A stretch of 64,000 bases of DNA, from NCBI GenBank assembly GCA_025548565.1, contig JAJLPB010000008.1, positions 62,001 to 126,000 of the forward strand. Reading direction: 5' to 3'. A program made the position numbers and the translations under genes. Source of the DNA: Rugamonas sp. A1-17 (lineage in GTDB: Bacteria > Pseudomonadota > Gammaproteobacteria > Burkholderiales > Burkholderiaceae_D). Positions 1 through 8,314 of this stretch are shown here, one piece after another. The stretch's first letter is position 1, and each line of letters begins with the position of its first letter. Under the pieces are notes generated by a model. The model was given only the letters and a program-made list of their open reading frames with translations. It searched no databases and was not told the origin of the DNA.

Positions 1-16
1 AAAACTGGGGCGATAA

Positions 17-1972
17 ATGAAAAGAATGCTGGCCAGCGCGATCTGCGCGCTATTGCCATTGATGGCCAAGGGCGCCGCGCCCGCGCTGATACCGATCCAG
101 GCCTTCGTGGAGGAAGAGCAGTACAGCAATCCGCAGATCTCGCCGGATGGCAAGCATCTGGCCGTGACCGTGCGCGTGCCGCAAGGCGCGCGCACGGTGC
201 CGATGCTGTCTTTTTTCAGCTTGCCTGGCATGAAGCTGGAAAGTACGGTGCGCATGCCTCCGTTTATCGTACCCGCTATGTACTACTGGACTAACAACAC
301 CCGCGTGGTGGTAGAGCAGGCGAAGGAGTACGGATCGCGCGAAGCGCCGCGGCTCAACGGCGAAATCGTGGCGACGGACTACGACGGTACGCATCAAATC
401 TATATGCACGGTTACCAGATGCTTATGTTGTCCAAACAAAATGCACGCTATGGTAATGATTGGGCCTATGCCACGGTGGTCGGCTTGCCGGAACCGCGTA
501 ATGGCCATGTATATATCGCCAGCTATCCATGGGATCGCGAATACAGCGCTTTGTACGATTTCGATAGCCGCAACGCGATCCGCAAACTAGTCACCGACCT
601 CCCTTCGCCCAACGCGGACTTTGTTTTGCACGCCGATGACACGCCGGCTTACGCCACCGCTACCGATCAGCAAGGACGGTTCCAGTTGTGGCGCTTCGAT
701 GCTGCGACGGCGAAATGGAGTATCGATGAGCAGTCCAAGGGAACCCGGCTGGTGCCGGCTGCGTTCGGCGCCGACGGGAAGGAATTTATTGGCTACTATT
801 CGGAAAATGGCGGTCCGAGCAAGCTGATACGGCAGAATGTCGCCACCGGCCAGCGCAAGACTGTCGCTGAAGATGCCAGTGCCAGTATGGGCGGCCTGAT
901 GTACGACAGCGGAGGAAACTTGCCGATCGGCGCATTCACTCGTTCGGGGCGGCCGCGGGCGATATATATCGAGCCATCCCATCCGGATGCAATTTTGCAC
1001 CGCGACTTGAGCGCGCAATTCCCGGATGCTAACGTCGTACTGCATAGTGCCACGGCCGACGGCAACACCGTGTTGGCATTGGTGCATAGCGACCGCGATC
1101 CTGGCGTGGTCTATCTTTACGACCGCAAGACCAACAAGGCCGACCTGCTGTTGACTTACCAGGCGGCGATCGATCCGGATGCCATGGCGCCGCGCCTGCC
1201 GGTCAGCTACACGGCGCGTGATGGCCTGCGTATCGATGGTTACCTGACGATGCCGCAGGCAAAGGGCGAGGGCAAGCCGCCGCTGATCCTGATTCCGCAC
1301 GGCGGTCCGCATGGCGTCTCCGACGGCTGGTACTTCGATAACGATGCACAGTTCCTGGCCAGCCGTGGCTACGCGGTGCTGCAAGTGAACTATCGCGGGT
1401 CGGGTGGACGTGGCGACCGCTTCCAACATGCCGGTTACCGCCAGTGGGGCGACAAGATCATGGATGACCTGGTCGATGGCGTGCAGTGGGCGGTCGGGCA
1501 GGGCAAGGTGGATGGCACGCGGATGTGCGTCTATGGCGCCAGCTTCGGCGGTTACGCGGCGATGATGTTGGCTGCGCGCGAGCCGGACCTGTTCAAGTGT
1601 GCGGTCGGCTATGCGGGCGTCTACGACCTGCCGTTGTTGTACAAGCGTGATGAATCGATCCTGGAGGAGCGCATCAGCAATACCTACAAGCGCTGGATCG
1701 GTGAAGACTCCGCCGAACTGGCGCGCAACTCGCCGGCGCGGCGGGCGGCGAGCATCAAGGCCGGAGTGTTGCTGATCCACGGCGGCAAGGACGAGCGCGC
1801 ACTGAAGGAGAACGCTTTCCGCATGAAGGAAGCGCTGGAAAAAGCCGGACATCCTCCCGAGTGGTACTACGTCGACTACGAAGGCCACGGCTTCTACGAC
1901 ACCGCCAACAAAGCCGAGGTCTATCAGCGCATGGAGACCTTCTTCGCCAAGTACCTCGGCAAACCGGAGTAA
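17..1972 (+). CDS. S9 family prolyl oligopeptidase-type peptidase, secreted
   Basis: Predicted serine peptidase of 651 residues that would cleave short peptides outside the cytoplasm. A hydrophobic N-terminus (residues 1-19, ending near AKGA) looks like a signal peptide. Residues about 25-390 have the character of the beta-propeller part of S9 enzymes, and the C-terminal third is an alpha/beta hydrolase. The likely triad is Ser509 in GASFGGY, Asp592 in GGKDER and His624 in GHGF. The length fits secreted S9B/S9C peptidases. The start is the first ATG of the frame, 16 bases from the window edge, so the promoter is not visible. It points towards uraH and shows no functional link to the purine genes. 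The family call is firm; the substrate is unknown. Confidence 0.93.
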   Translation: MKRMLASAICALLPLMAKGAAPALIPIQAFVEEEQYSNPQISPDGKHLAVTVRVPQGARTVPMLSFFSLPGMKLESTVRMPPFIVPAMYYWTNNTRVVVEQAKEYGSREAPRLNGEIVATDYDGTHQIYMHGYQMLMLSKQNARYGNDWAYATVVGLPEPRNGHVYIASYPWDREYSALYDFDSRNAIRKLVTDLPSPNADFVLHADDTPAYATATDQQGRFQLWRFDAATAKWSIDEQSKGTRLVPAAFGADGKEFIGYYSENGGPSKLIRQNVATGQRKTVAEDASASMGGLMYDSGGNLPIGAFTRSGRPRAIYIEPSHPDAILHRDLSAQFPDANVVLHSATADGNTVLALVHSDRDPGVVYLYDRKTNKADLLLTYQAAIDPDAMAPRLPVSYTARDGLRIDGYLTMPQAKGEGKPPLILIPHGGPHGVSDGWYFDNDAQFLASRGYAVLQVNYRGSGGRGDRFQHAGYRQWGDKIMDDLVDGVQWAVGQGKVDGTRMCVYGASFGGYAAMMLAAREPDLFKCAVGYAGVYDLPLLYKRDESILEERISNTYKRWIGEDSAELARNSPARRAASIKAGVLLIHGGKDERALKENAFRMKEALEKAGHPPEWYYVDYEGHGFYDTANKAEVYQRMETFFAKYLGKPE

Positions 1973-2326
1973 TCAGCTGCCGCGATAAGTCGAATACGCC
2001 CACGGCGAGACGACCAGCGGCACGTGGTAATTCTGGTCCGCGCTGGCGATGCCGAAAGCCAGCGTCACCTCGTCGATGAAGCGCGGCTCGGGCAGGTCCA
2101 CGCCCTGCGCCGCGAAGTAGGCGCCGGCGCCGAACACCAGCTCATACTTCCCCGGCTTCATGGTCTCACCCTCCAGCAGCGGCACGGCGCAGCGGCCGTC
2201 GGCGTTGGTGACGTCGGTCTTGAGCAACTCGCGGCCCTGCGCCGTGACGGCGTACAGGGCCACCTTGACGCCGGCGCCCGGCTTGCCGACGGTAATATCG
2301 AGAACGTGTGTACTAAGCTTGCCCAT
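1973..2326 (-). CDS. uraH: 5-hydroxyisourate hydrolase (transthyretin-like)
   Basis: Hydrolyses 5-hydroxyisourate, the product of urate oxidation, to OHCU in ureide-forming purine breakdown. The 117-residue protein begins MGKLSTHVLDI, the conserved HIUase N-terminus with its catalytic His, and ends in the family signature YRGS after YHVPLVVSP. The frame stays open upstream to 2395, but the extra residues are not conserved-looking and would occupy the divergent promoter, so the ATG at 2324-2326 is chosen. It is divergent from puuE, which acts two steps later, so the 109-bp gap is probably a shared control region. Urate oxidase and OHCU decarboxylase are not seen in the window. Confidence 0.95.
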   Translation of the reverse strand: MGKLSTHVLDITVGKPGAGVKVALYAVTAQGRELLKTDVTNADGRCAVPLLEGETMKPGKYELVFGAGAYFAAQGVDLPEPRFIDEVTLAFGIASADQNYHVPLVVSPWAYSTYRGS

Positions 2327-2435
2327 GGTAAGTCCTATATCGGTAGGTGATGAGTATCTATTGGACAAATCATATACCGATGCCGTTCTACGCATATATG
2401 ATTGCAGATATATTCCTCATAGACTAGCCAGCGCC
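2327..2435. promoter_or_regulatory. Divergent uraH/puuE promoter region with an inverted repeat
   Basis: This AT-richer 109-bp gap separates two divergently read purine-catabolic genes. It holds an inverted repeat, ATCGGTA at 2339-2345 and TACCGAT at 2375-2381 (29-bp spacer), and AT-rich runs such as CATATATG near 2393-2400. Arms of this size could bind a dimeric regulator acting on both genes. No regulator gene adjoins it and I could not fix the -35/-10 boxes, so the operator is a proposal. Confidence 0.4.
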
Positions 2436-3389
2436 ATGACCAACTACGACAACTATCCGCGCGACTTGATCGGCTACGGCCCGAAGCCGCCGCACGCCCA
2501 GTGGCCCAACCAGGCCCGCGTGGCCCTGCAATTCGTCCTCAATTACGAAGAGGGCGGCGAGAACAACGTGCTGCACGGCGACGCCGGCTCCGAGACCTTC
2601 CTGTCCGAGATCATCGGCGCGGCCTCGTTCAGCAACCGCCACATGAGCATGGAATCGATCTACGAGTACGGCTCGCGCGCCGGCTTGTGGCGTTTGCTGC
2701 GCATGTTCGAGGAGCGCAAGCTGCCGCTGACGGTGTTCGGCGTTTCGATGGCGCTCAAGCGCAACCCGGAAGCGGTGGCCGCGTTCCAGGAACTGGGCCA
2801 CGAAATCGCCTGCCACGGCCTGCGCTGGATCACCTACCAGAACATGGACGAAGCCACCGAGCGCGCCCACATGCAGGAAGCGGTGCAGATCATCCGCGAA
2901 CTGACCGGCAGCGCGCCGCAGGGCTGGTACACCGGCCGCGATTCGCCGCAGACCAAGCGCCTGGTGGTGGAACACGGCGGCTTCCGCTACGACGCCGACA
3001 ACTACAGCGACGACCTGCCATTCTGGCAAAAGGTGGACTACACTGATGCGGAGGGCAAAGCCGCCGTGGCGCCGCAGCTGATCGTGCCGTACACGCTCGA
3101 CACCAACGACATGCGCTTCGCCGCCGCGCAGGGCTTCAACTCCGGCACGCAGTTCTTCGATTACCTGAAGGATGCCTTCGATGTGCTGTACGCCGAGGGC
3201 GACCCGGCTGGCCTGAACCAGCCGAAGATGCTGTCGATCGGCCTGCACTGCCGCATCGTCGGCCGGCCGGCGCGCGCGGCGGCGCTGGCGCGCTTCCTCG
3301 ACTACGTGCAAAAGCACGATAACGTGTGGGTCACCCGCCGTATCGATATCGCCGAGCACTGGCGCAAAACCCATCCATTCGCAGGTTGA
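2436..3389 (+). CDS. puuE: Allantoinase PuuE (polysaccharide-deacetylase fold)
   Basis: Cofactor-independent allantoinase of the NodB/polysaccharide deacetylase superfamily, converting S-allantoin to allantoate. The protein (317 residues from the chosen ATG) has the typical opening NYDNYPRDLIGYG, a FVLNYEEGGENN segment and the GHEIACHG motif of the deacetylase fold. The ATG at 2436 matches the usual PuuE length and N-terminus; the open frame further upstream crosses the divergent promoter and was discarded. No strong Shine-Dalgarno precedes it. It is first in a tight run of purine genes, with xdhA starting 7 bp after its stop. The context with uraH and xanthine dehydrogenase supports a catabolic role. 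Confidence 0.95.
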   Translation: MTNYDNYPRDLIGYGPKPPHAQWPNQARVALQFVLNYEEGGENNVLHGDAGSETFLSEIIGAASFSNRHMSMESIYEYGSRAGLWRLLRMFEERKLPLTVFGVSMALKRNPEAVAAFQELGHEIACHGLRWITYQNMDEATERAHMQEAVQIIRELTGSAPQGWYTGRDSPQTKRLVVEHGGFRYDADNYSDDLPFWQKVDYTDAEGKAAVAPQLIVPYTLDTNDMRFAAAQGFNSGTQFFDYLKDAFDVLYAEGDPAGLNQPKMLSIGLHCRIVGRPARAAALARFLDYVQKHDNVWVTRRIDIAEHWRKTHPFAG

Positions 3390-3396
3390 GGCCAAG

Positions 3397-4866
3397 ATGT
3401 CCGAACCGATTCGTTTTTACTACCGTGGCGCGGTACAGGAAATCTCCGGCGCCGCGCCCACGCGCACCGTGCTGCAGCACCTGCGCGAGGATCTGCACTG
3501 CACCGGCACCAAGGAAGGCTGCGCCGAAGGCGATTGCGGCGCTTGCACCGTGGTGGTGGGCAGCCTGAACGCCGCCGGCCAGCTGGAGATGAAGGCCGTG
3601 AACTCCTGCATCCAGTTCGCGCCCACGCTGGACGGCAAGGCCTTGTTCACCGTCGAGGACCTGCAGCAGCCGGACGGCGCGCTGCATCCGGTGCAGCAGG
3701 CGATGGTGGAATGCCACGGCTCCCAATGCGGCTTCTGCACGCCGGGTTTCGTCATGTCGCTGTGGGGCATGTACCTCGACAAGGACGGCCAGCCTGCGCA
3801 GCGCAAAGAGATCGACGACTGCCTGTCCGGTAACCTGTGCCGCTGCACCGGCTACCGCCCCATCATCGACGCAGCGCACCGCATGACCGAATTGCCGAAG
3901 GTCGGCTTCGACCGCGCCGCGCTGGCCGAACAGCTGCGCGCCCTGCAGCGCGACGCCGGCGTCAGCTACAGCGCGCATGGCCAGACCTTCCACGCGCCGC
4001 GCACTTTGGATGAACTGGTGGCGCTGCGCGCGGCGCATCCGAAAGCCACGCTGCTGTCGGGTTCCACCGACGTCGGCCTGTGGGTCACCAAACAGATGCG
4101 CGACCTTGGCGACATCATTTATCTCGGCCATGTCGGCGCGCTGCAAACCGTCAGCGAGGCGGATGGCATGCTGCACATCGGCGCCGGCGTATCGCTCAAT
4201 GACGCGTACGAAGCCTTGTGCCGACTGTATCCGTCGCAGTTGGGCGAGATGTGGCAGCGCTTCGCATCGCTGCCGATCCGTAATGCCGGTACACTGGGCG
4301 GCAACGTCGCCAATGGCTCGCCGATCGGCGACTCGATGCCGTGGATGATAGCCGTCGGCAGCGAGGTGGTGCTGCGCGGCCCGGCCGGCGAGCGCGTGAT
4401 GCCGCTGGAAGCGTTCTATCTCGACTATCAGAAGAAGGATATGCGGCCCGACGAATTCGTGGCCGCCGTGCGCGTGCCGCTGCCGCGCGAGGGCGTGCAG
4501 TTCCGCACCTACAAGCTGGCCAAGCGCTTCGACCAGGATATCTCGGCCGTCTGCGCGGCGTTCGCGTTCAAGCTCGATGGCGATCATATCGTCGACGCCC
4601 GCATCGCTTTCGGCGGCATGGCCGCCACGCCGCGCCGCGCGGCCCGCGCCGAAGCCTCGCTGAACGGCTTGCGCTGGAACGAGGCCAATCTGCGCGTGGC
4701 GATGGACATGCTGGCGCAGGACTTCGCGCCGCTGTCGGACATGCGCGCTTCCAGCGCCTACCGCATGCAGACGGCGCAGAACCTGCTGCGCCGCTTCTGG
4801 TTCGAAACCCGCGCCGACGCGCCGCTGGCGGCCGATGCCGTCAACGCCTTCGCTTGCCGCGCTTGA
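3397..4866 (+). CDS. xdhA: Xanthine dehydrogenase small subunit (2x[2Fe-2S], FAD)
   Basis: Electron-transfer subunit of the molybdenum hydroxylase that oxidises hypoxanthine to xanthine and urate. Of 489 residues, the first 80 are a plant-type ferredoxin domain (ligands Cys42, Cys47, Cys50, Cys71). It is followed by the four-helix [2Fe-2S] domain with Cys111/Cys114 (CGFC) and Cys148/Cys150 (CRC). From about residue 200 comes a FAD-binding domain with LLSGSTDVG and RNAGTLGGN motifs, then the C-terminal CO-dehydrogenase flavoprotein domain. This split arrangement (XdhA plus XdhB) is the bacterial two-subunit form. xdhB begins 11 bp downstream after a GGAG ribosome site. Confidence 0.97.
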   Translation: MSEPIRFYYRGAVQEISGAAPTRTVLQHLREDLHCTGTKEGCAEGDCGACTVVVGSLNAAGQLEMKAVNSCIQFAPTLDGKALFTVEDLQQPDGALHPVQQAMVECHGSQCGFCTPGFVMSLWGMYLDKDGQPAQRKEIDDCLSGNLCRCTGYRPIIDAAHRMTELPKVGFDRAALAEQLRALQRDAGVSYSAHGQTFHAPRTLDELVALRAAHPKATLLSGSTDVGLWVTKQMRDLGDIIYLGHVGALQTVSEADGMLHIGAGVSLNDAYEALCRLYPSQLGEMWQRFASLPIRNAGTLGGNVANGSPIGDSMPWMIAVGSEVVLRGPAGERVMPLEAFYLDYQKKDMRPDEFVAAVRVPLPREGVQFRTYKLAKRFDQDISAVCAAFAFKLDGDHIVDARIAFGGMAATPRRAARAEASLNGLRWNEANLRVAMDMLAQDFAPLSDMRASSAYRMQTAQNLLRRFWFETRADAPLAADAVNAFACRA

Positions 4867-4877
4867 AAGGAGCCATC

Positions 4878-7211
4878 ATGAATCAACCAGTCGCTCCCTC
4901 GCTGCTCGCCGCGCAGGCGTGGAAGGCGGTCGGCGTCGCCCGTCCGCATGAATCGGCCGAGTTGCACGTGCTTGGCCAGGCCACCTACACCGACGACATC
5001 CCTGAGCTGCAAGGCACACTGCATGCGGCGTTGGGCCTGTCGTCCAAGGCGCATGCGCGCATCAATGCGATGGACCTGTCGCCGGTGCGTAGCGCGCCCG
5101 GTGTGGTGGCGGTCTACACCGCCGAGGACATCGTCGGCACCAACGATTGCGGCCCGATCATCCACGACGATCCTATCCTGAGCGCGGGTGAGGTGATGTA
5201 TGTCGGCCAGCCGATCTTCATCGTCATCGCCGACACGCACGACAACGCCCGCCGCGCCGCGCGCCGCGCCGTGATCGGCTACGACGAGCTGCCCGCCATC
5301 TTCACGCCGCAGGAGGCCAAGGCCGCGCAGTCGTACGTGCTGCCGCCGATGCATCTCAAGCGCGGCGACTACCAGGCCGCGTTCGAGCAAGCGCCCAATG
5401 TGGTCAAGGGCCAGTTGTTCGTCGGCGGGCAGGAACAGTTTTATCTGGAAGGCCAGATCGCCTACGCCATCCCGAAGGAAGACAACGGCATGCTGGTGCA
5501 GTGCTCGACGCAGCACCCGAGCGAGATGCAGCACGTGGTCGCGCATGCGCTGGGCGTGCATTCGCACAAGGTGCAGGTCGAGTGCCGCCGCATGGGCGGA
5601 GGCTTCGGCGGCAAGGAATCGCAGTCGGCGTTGTGGGCGGCTTCGGCTAGCATCGCGGCGGCCAAGCTGCGCCGCCCGGTCAAGCTGCGCGCCGACCGCG
5701 ACGACGACATGCTCGTCACCGGCAAGCGCCACTGCTTCTTCTACGAGTATGAAGTCGGCTACGACGACAGCGGCAAGATCCTCGCCGCCAAGGTCGATAT
5801 GACTTTGCGCGCGGGCTTTTCGGCGGATTTGTCCGGTCCCGTGGCGACGCGCGCGGTCTGCCACTTCGATAACGCCTACTATTTGTCGGATGTGGACATC
5901 CGCGCCGGCTGCGGCAAGACCAACACCCAGTCGAATACCGCCTTCCGCGGCTTCGGCGGCCCGCAGGGCGCGATCGCCATCGAGTACATCGTCGACGAAA
6001 TCGCCCGTAACCTGGGACGCGACGCGCTCGATATCCGCCGCCTGAACTTCTACGGCAAGACCGAGCGCAACGTCACGCCGTATGGCCAGGAGATCGTCGA
6101 CAACGTGATCGAAGCGTTGACGGCGGAGCTGGAGCAGACCAGCGAGTACCGCGCCCGCCGCGCCGCCATCGAAGCCTACAACGCAACCAGTCCGGTGCTG
6201 AAAAAGGGATTGGCGTTGACGCCGCTGAAGTTCGGCATCGCCTTCAACGTCACGCACCTGAATCAGGCGGGCGCGCTGGTGCACGTGTACGTGGACGGTT
6301 CGGTGCTGGTCAATCATGGCGGCACGGAGATGGGGCAGGGCATTAACACCAAGGTGATGCAGGTGGTGGCGCATGAACTGGGCCTCGACCTGGATCACGT
6401 GCGCGCCACCGCCACCGACACCAGCAAGGTCGCCAACACCTCGGCGACGGCCGCCTCCACCGGCGCGGACTTGAACGGCAAGGCCGCGCAGGATGCCGCG
6501 CGCCAGATCCGCGAACGCCTGGCCGCCTTCGCCGTCAAGCTGTATGGCGACGAGGACGGCGTGCCGGTGCAGTTCTTCAACAACGCCGTGCACGTGAACG
6601 GGCATGTGGTGCCGTTCGCGGAACTGGTGCAGCGTGCCTATCTGGCCCGCGTGCAGCTGTGGTCCGACGGCTTCTACGCCACGCCCGGCTTGCACTGGGA
6701 TCCTAAGACGATGAACGGCCATCCGTTCTCGTACTACGCCTACGGCGCGGCCGTCTCTGAAGTGGTGGTCGATACGCTGACCGGCGAATGGAAGCTGCTG
6801 CGCGTGGACGCGCTGTACGATGCGGGCCGGTCGCTCAACCCGGCCATCGACCTGGGGCAGGTGGAGGGCGCGTTCATACAGGGCATGGGCTGGCTGACCA
6901 CCGAGCAGCTGTGGTGGAACCCGGCCGGCAAGCTGATGACGCATGCGCCGTCGACGTACAAGATCCCCGGTGTGTCCGACTGCCCGGAGGACTTCCGTGT
7001 GCGGCTGTTCGACAACGGCAACGTCGAGGACAGCATCCACCGCTCCAAAGCCGTGGGCGAGCCGCCGTTGCTGCTGCCGTTCTCGGTGTTCTTCGCGATT
7101 CGCGATGCGATTTCCGCCGTCGGTGGGCACCGCGTGAATCCGCCGCTGAACGCTCCGGCCACCAGCGAGGAGATCCTGCGCGCCGTGGCCATCGTGGAAA
7201 TGTCGGCTTGA
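4878..7211 (+). CDS. xdhB: Xanthine dehydrogenase large (molybdopterin) subunit
   Basis: Molybdenum cofactor-binding catalytic subunit that hydroxylates hypoxanthine and xanthine. The chosen ATG follows AAAGGAG and gives 777 residues, the expected size; the frame is open further upstream inside xdhA but that part is a shadow. Cofactor-contact motifs GGGFGGKE and AFRGFGGPQ are present. Glu728 in VGEPPLL corresponds to the catalytic glutamate of the family. It lies between xdhA and the maturation gene xdhC in the same transcription unit. The enzyme is probably NAD-linked, as in related XdhAB; the acceptor cannot be read from the sequence. Confidence 0.97.
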   Translation: MNQPVAPSLLAAQAWKAVGVARPHESAELHVLGQATYTDDIPELQGTLHAALGLSSKAHARINAMDLSPVRSAPGVVAVYTAEDIVGTNDCGPIIHDDPILSAGEVMYVGQPIFIVIADTHDNARRAARRAVIGYDELPAIFTPQEAKAAQSYVLPPMHLKRGDYQAAFEQAPNVVKGQLFVGGQEQFYLEGQIAYAIPKEDNGMLVQCSTQHPSEMQHVVAHALGVHSHKVQVECRRMGGGFGGKESQSALWAASASIAAAKLRRPVKLRADRDDDMLVTGKRHCFFYEYEVGYDDSGKILAAKVDMTLRAGFSADLSGPVATRAVCHFDNAYYLSDVDIRAGCGKTNTQSNTAFRGFGGPQGAIAIEYIVDEIARNLGRDALDIRRLNFYGKTERNVTPYGQEIVDNVIEALTAELEQTSEYRARRAAIEAYNATSPVLKKGLALTPLKFGIAFNVTHLNQAGALVHVYVDGSVLVNHGGTEMGQGINTKVMQVVAHELGLDLDHVRATATDTSKVANTSATAASTGADLNGKAAQDAARQIRERLAAFAVKLYGDEDGVPVQFFNNAVHVNGHVVPFAELVQRAYLARVQLWSDGFYATPGLHWDPKTMNGHPFSYYAYGAAVSEVVVDTLTGEWKLLRVDALYDAGRSLNPAIDLGQVEGAFIQGMGWLTTEQLWWNPAGKLMTHAPSTYKIPGVSDCPEDFRVRLFDNGNVEDSIHRSKAVGEPPLLLPFSVFFAIRDAISAVGGHRVNPPLNAPATSEEILRAVAIVEMSA

Positions 7212-7221
7212 GGATATCGGC

Positions 7222-8286
7222 ATGAACGAGTGGCTGACAACTGTGGTGGCGGAACCGGCGGTGCTGGTGACCGTGGCGATCGTGGAGGGCTCCGGCCCGC
7301 GCGAACCCGGCGCCCGCATGCTGGTCACGGCCGGCGGCCAGGTCGACACCATCGGCGGCGGGCATCTGGAGATGTGCGCGGTCGATGTGGGCCGCAGCAT
7401 GTTGAAGAGCGCCGCCAGGTCGCCCGACGGCGTGCCCGCGCGGCTGGAGCGTTATGCGCTTGGTCCCACGCTGGGACAGTGCTGCGGCGGCGTGGTCCAT
7501 CTGGCGTTCGAATTGATCGACGCGCCGCTGGCCGACGTATTGGCCAGCCTGCGCAAGCGCTGGCGCGAGGACAGCTGGCGCCTCAGCGCCATCGACGGTG
7601 CGCCAGTGTCCATGCTGCTGGACGCCGATGGCACGATCCTCGCCGGCGCGGGCGCGGCATCCGCCACCATTGACGGCCCGGCATTCCCTGCCATCGACCA
7701 CCAGCGTGGCACCCACATCCTGCGCGACACCGCCGGCCGCCGCTGGCTGGCCGATCCCTGCCTCGCGCCGCGCGCGCATCTGCTGCTGTTCGGCGCCGGC
7801 CACGTCGGCGCGGCCATCGTCCGCATGCTGGGCGAGCTGCCGTGCACCGTCACCTGGATCGATGAGCGCGAAGACATGTTCCCGCCAACGATACCGCCCA
7901 ACGTCACCGTGGAAGCCACCGACGCGCCGGAAGCCCTGGTGTCCAGCGCCCCCGTTGGCGCAAGCTATCTGGTGATGACCCACAGCCACTCGCTGGACCA
8001 GCGCCTCAGCGAAGCGATCCTCGCTCGCGCCGATGTCGGCTGGTTCGGCCTGATCGGCTCCAGGACCAAGCGCGTGCAATTCGAACGCCGCATGGCCGCG
8101 CGCGGCCTGCCCGAAGACCGGATCGCCGCCATGGTCTGCCCGATCGGCATCGCCGGCATCACCAACAAACTGCCCGCGGCGATCGCCGCCTCCGTCTGCG
8201 CGCAATTGCTGACGGTGTGGGAAGCGCAGCAAATCGCCGCACTCGAAACGAAGGCCGCGCCGGTGCGCCTGGCCGCATCGCGTTAG
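7222..8286 (+). CDS. xdhC: XdhC molybdenum cofactor insertion chaperone
   Basis: XdhC binds molybdopterin, promotes its sulfuration and delivers it to the XdhB subunit. The 354-residue protein has the N-terminal XdhC/CoxI motif region (VEGSGPREPGARM, then TIGGGHLE) and a C-terminal Rossmann-like domain with LLFGAGHVGAAIV, followed by GLIGSRTKR typical of the family. It starts 10 bp after xdhB and is followed 28 bp later by guaD, so cofactor loading and xanthine dehydrogenase are made together. Confidence 0.95.
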   Translation: MNEWLTTVVAEPAVLVTVAIVEGSGPREPGARMLVTAGGQVDTIGGGHLEMCAVDVGRSMLKSAARSPDGVPARLERYALGPTLGQCCGGVVHLAFELIDAPLADVLASLRKRWREDSWRLSAIDGAPVSMLLDADGTILAGAGAASATIDGPAFPAIDHQRGTHILRDTAGRRWLADPCLAPRAHLLLFGAGHVGAAIVRMLGELPCTVTWIDEREDMFPPTIPPNVTVEATDAPEALVSSAPVGASYLVMTHSHSLDQRLSEAILARADVGWFGLIGSRTKRVQFERRMAARGLPEDRIAAMVCPIGIAGITNKLPAAIAASVCAQLLTVWEAQQIAALETKAAPVRLAASR

Positions 8287-8314
8287 AATCAGCAATCCTC
8301 TTCAGGACATCGCC

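Noticed and set aside
3387..4866. Possible fusion of xdhA with xdhB into a single-chain xanthine dehydrogenase
   Set aside because: A stop codon at 4864-4866, an 11-bp gap and a separate ribosome site before xdhB show two subunits.
4758..7400. 880-codon minus-strand open frame opposite xdhB
   Set aside because: Shadow of xdhB, whose cofactor motifs and length are unambiguous; no ribosome site or domain on the opposite strand.
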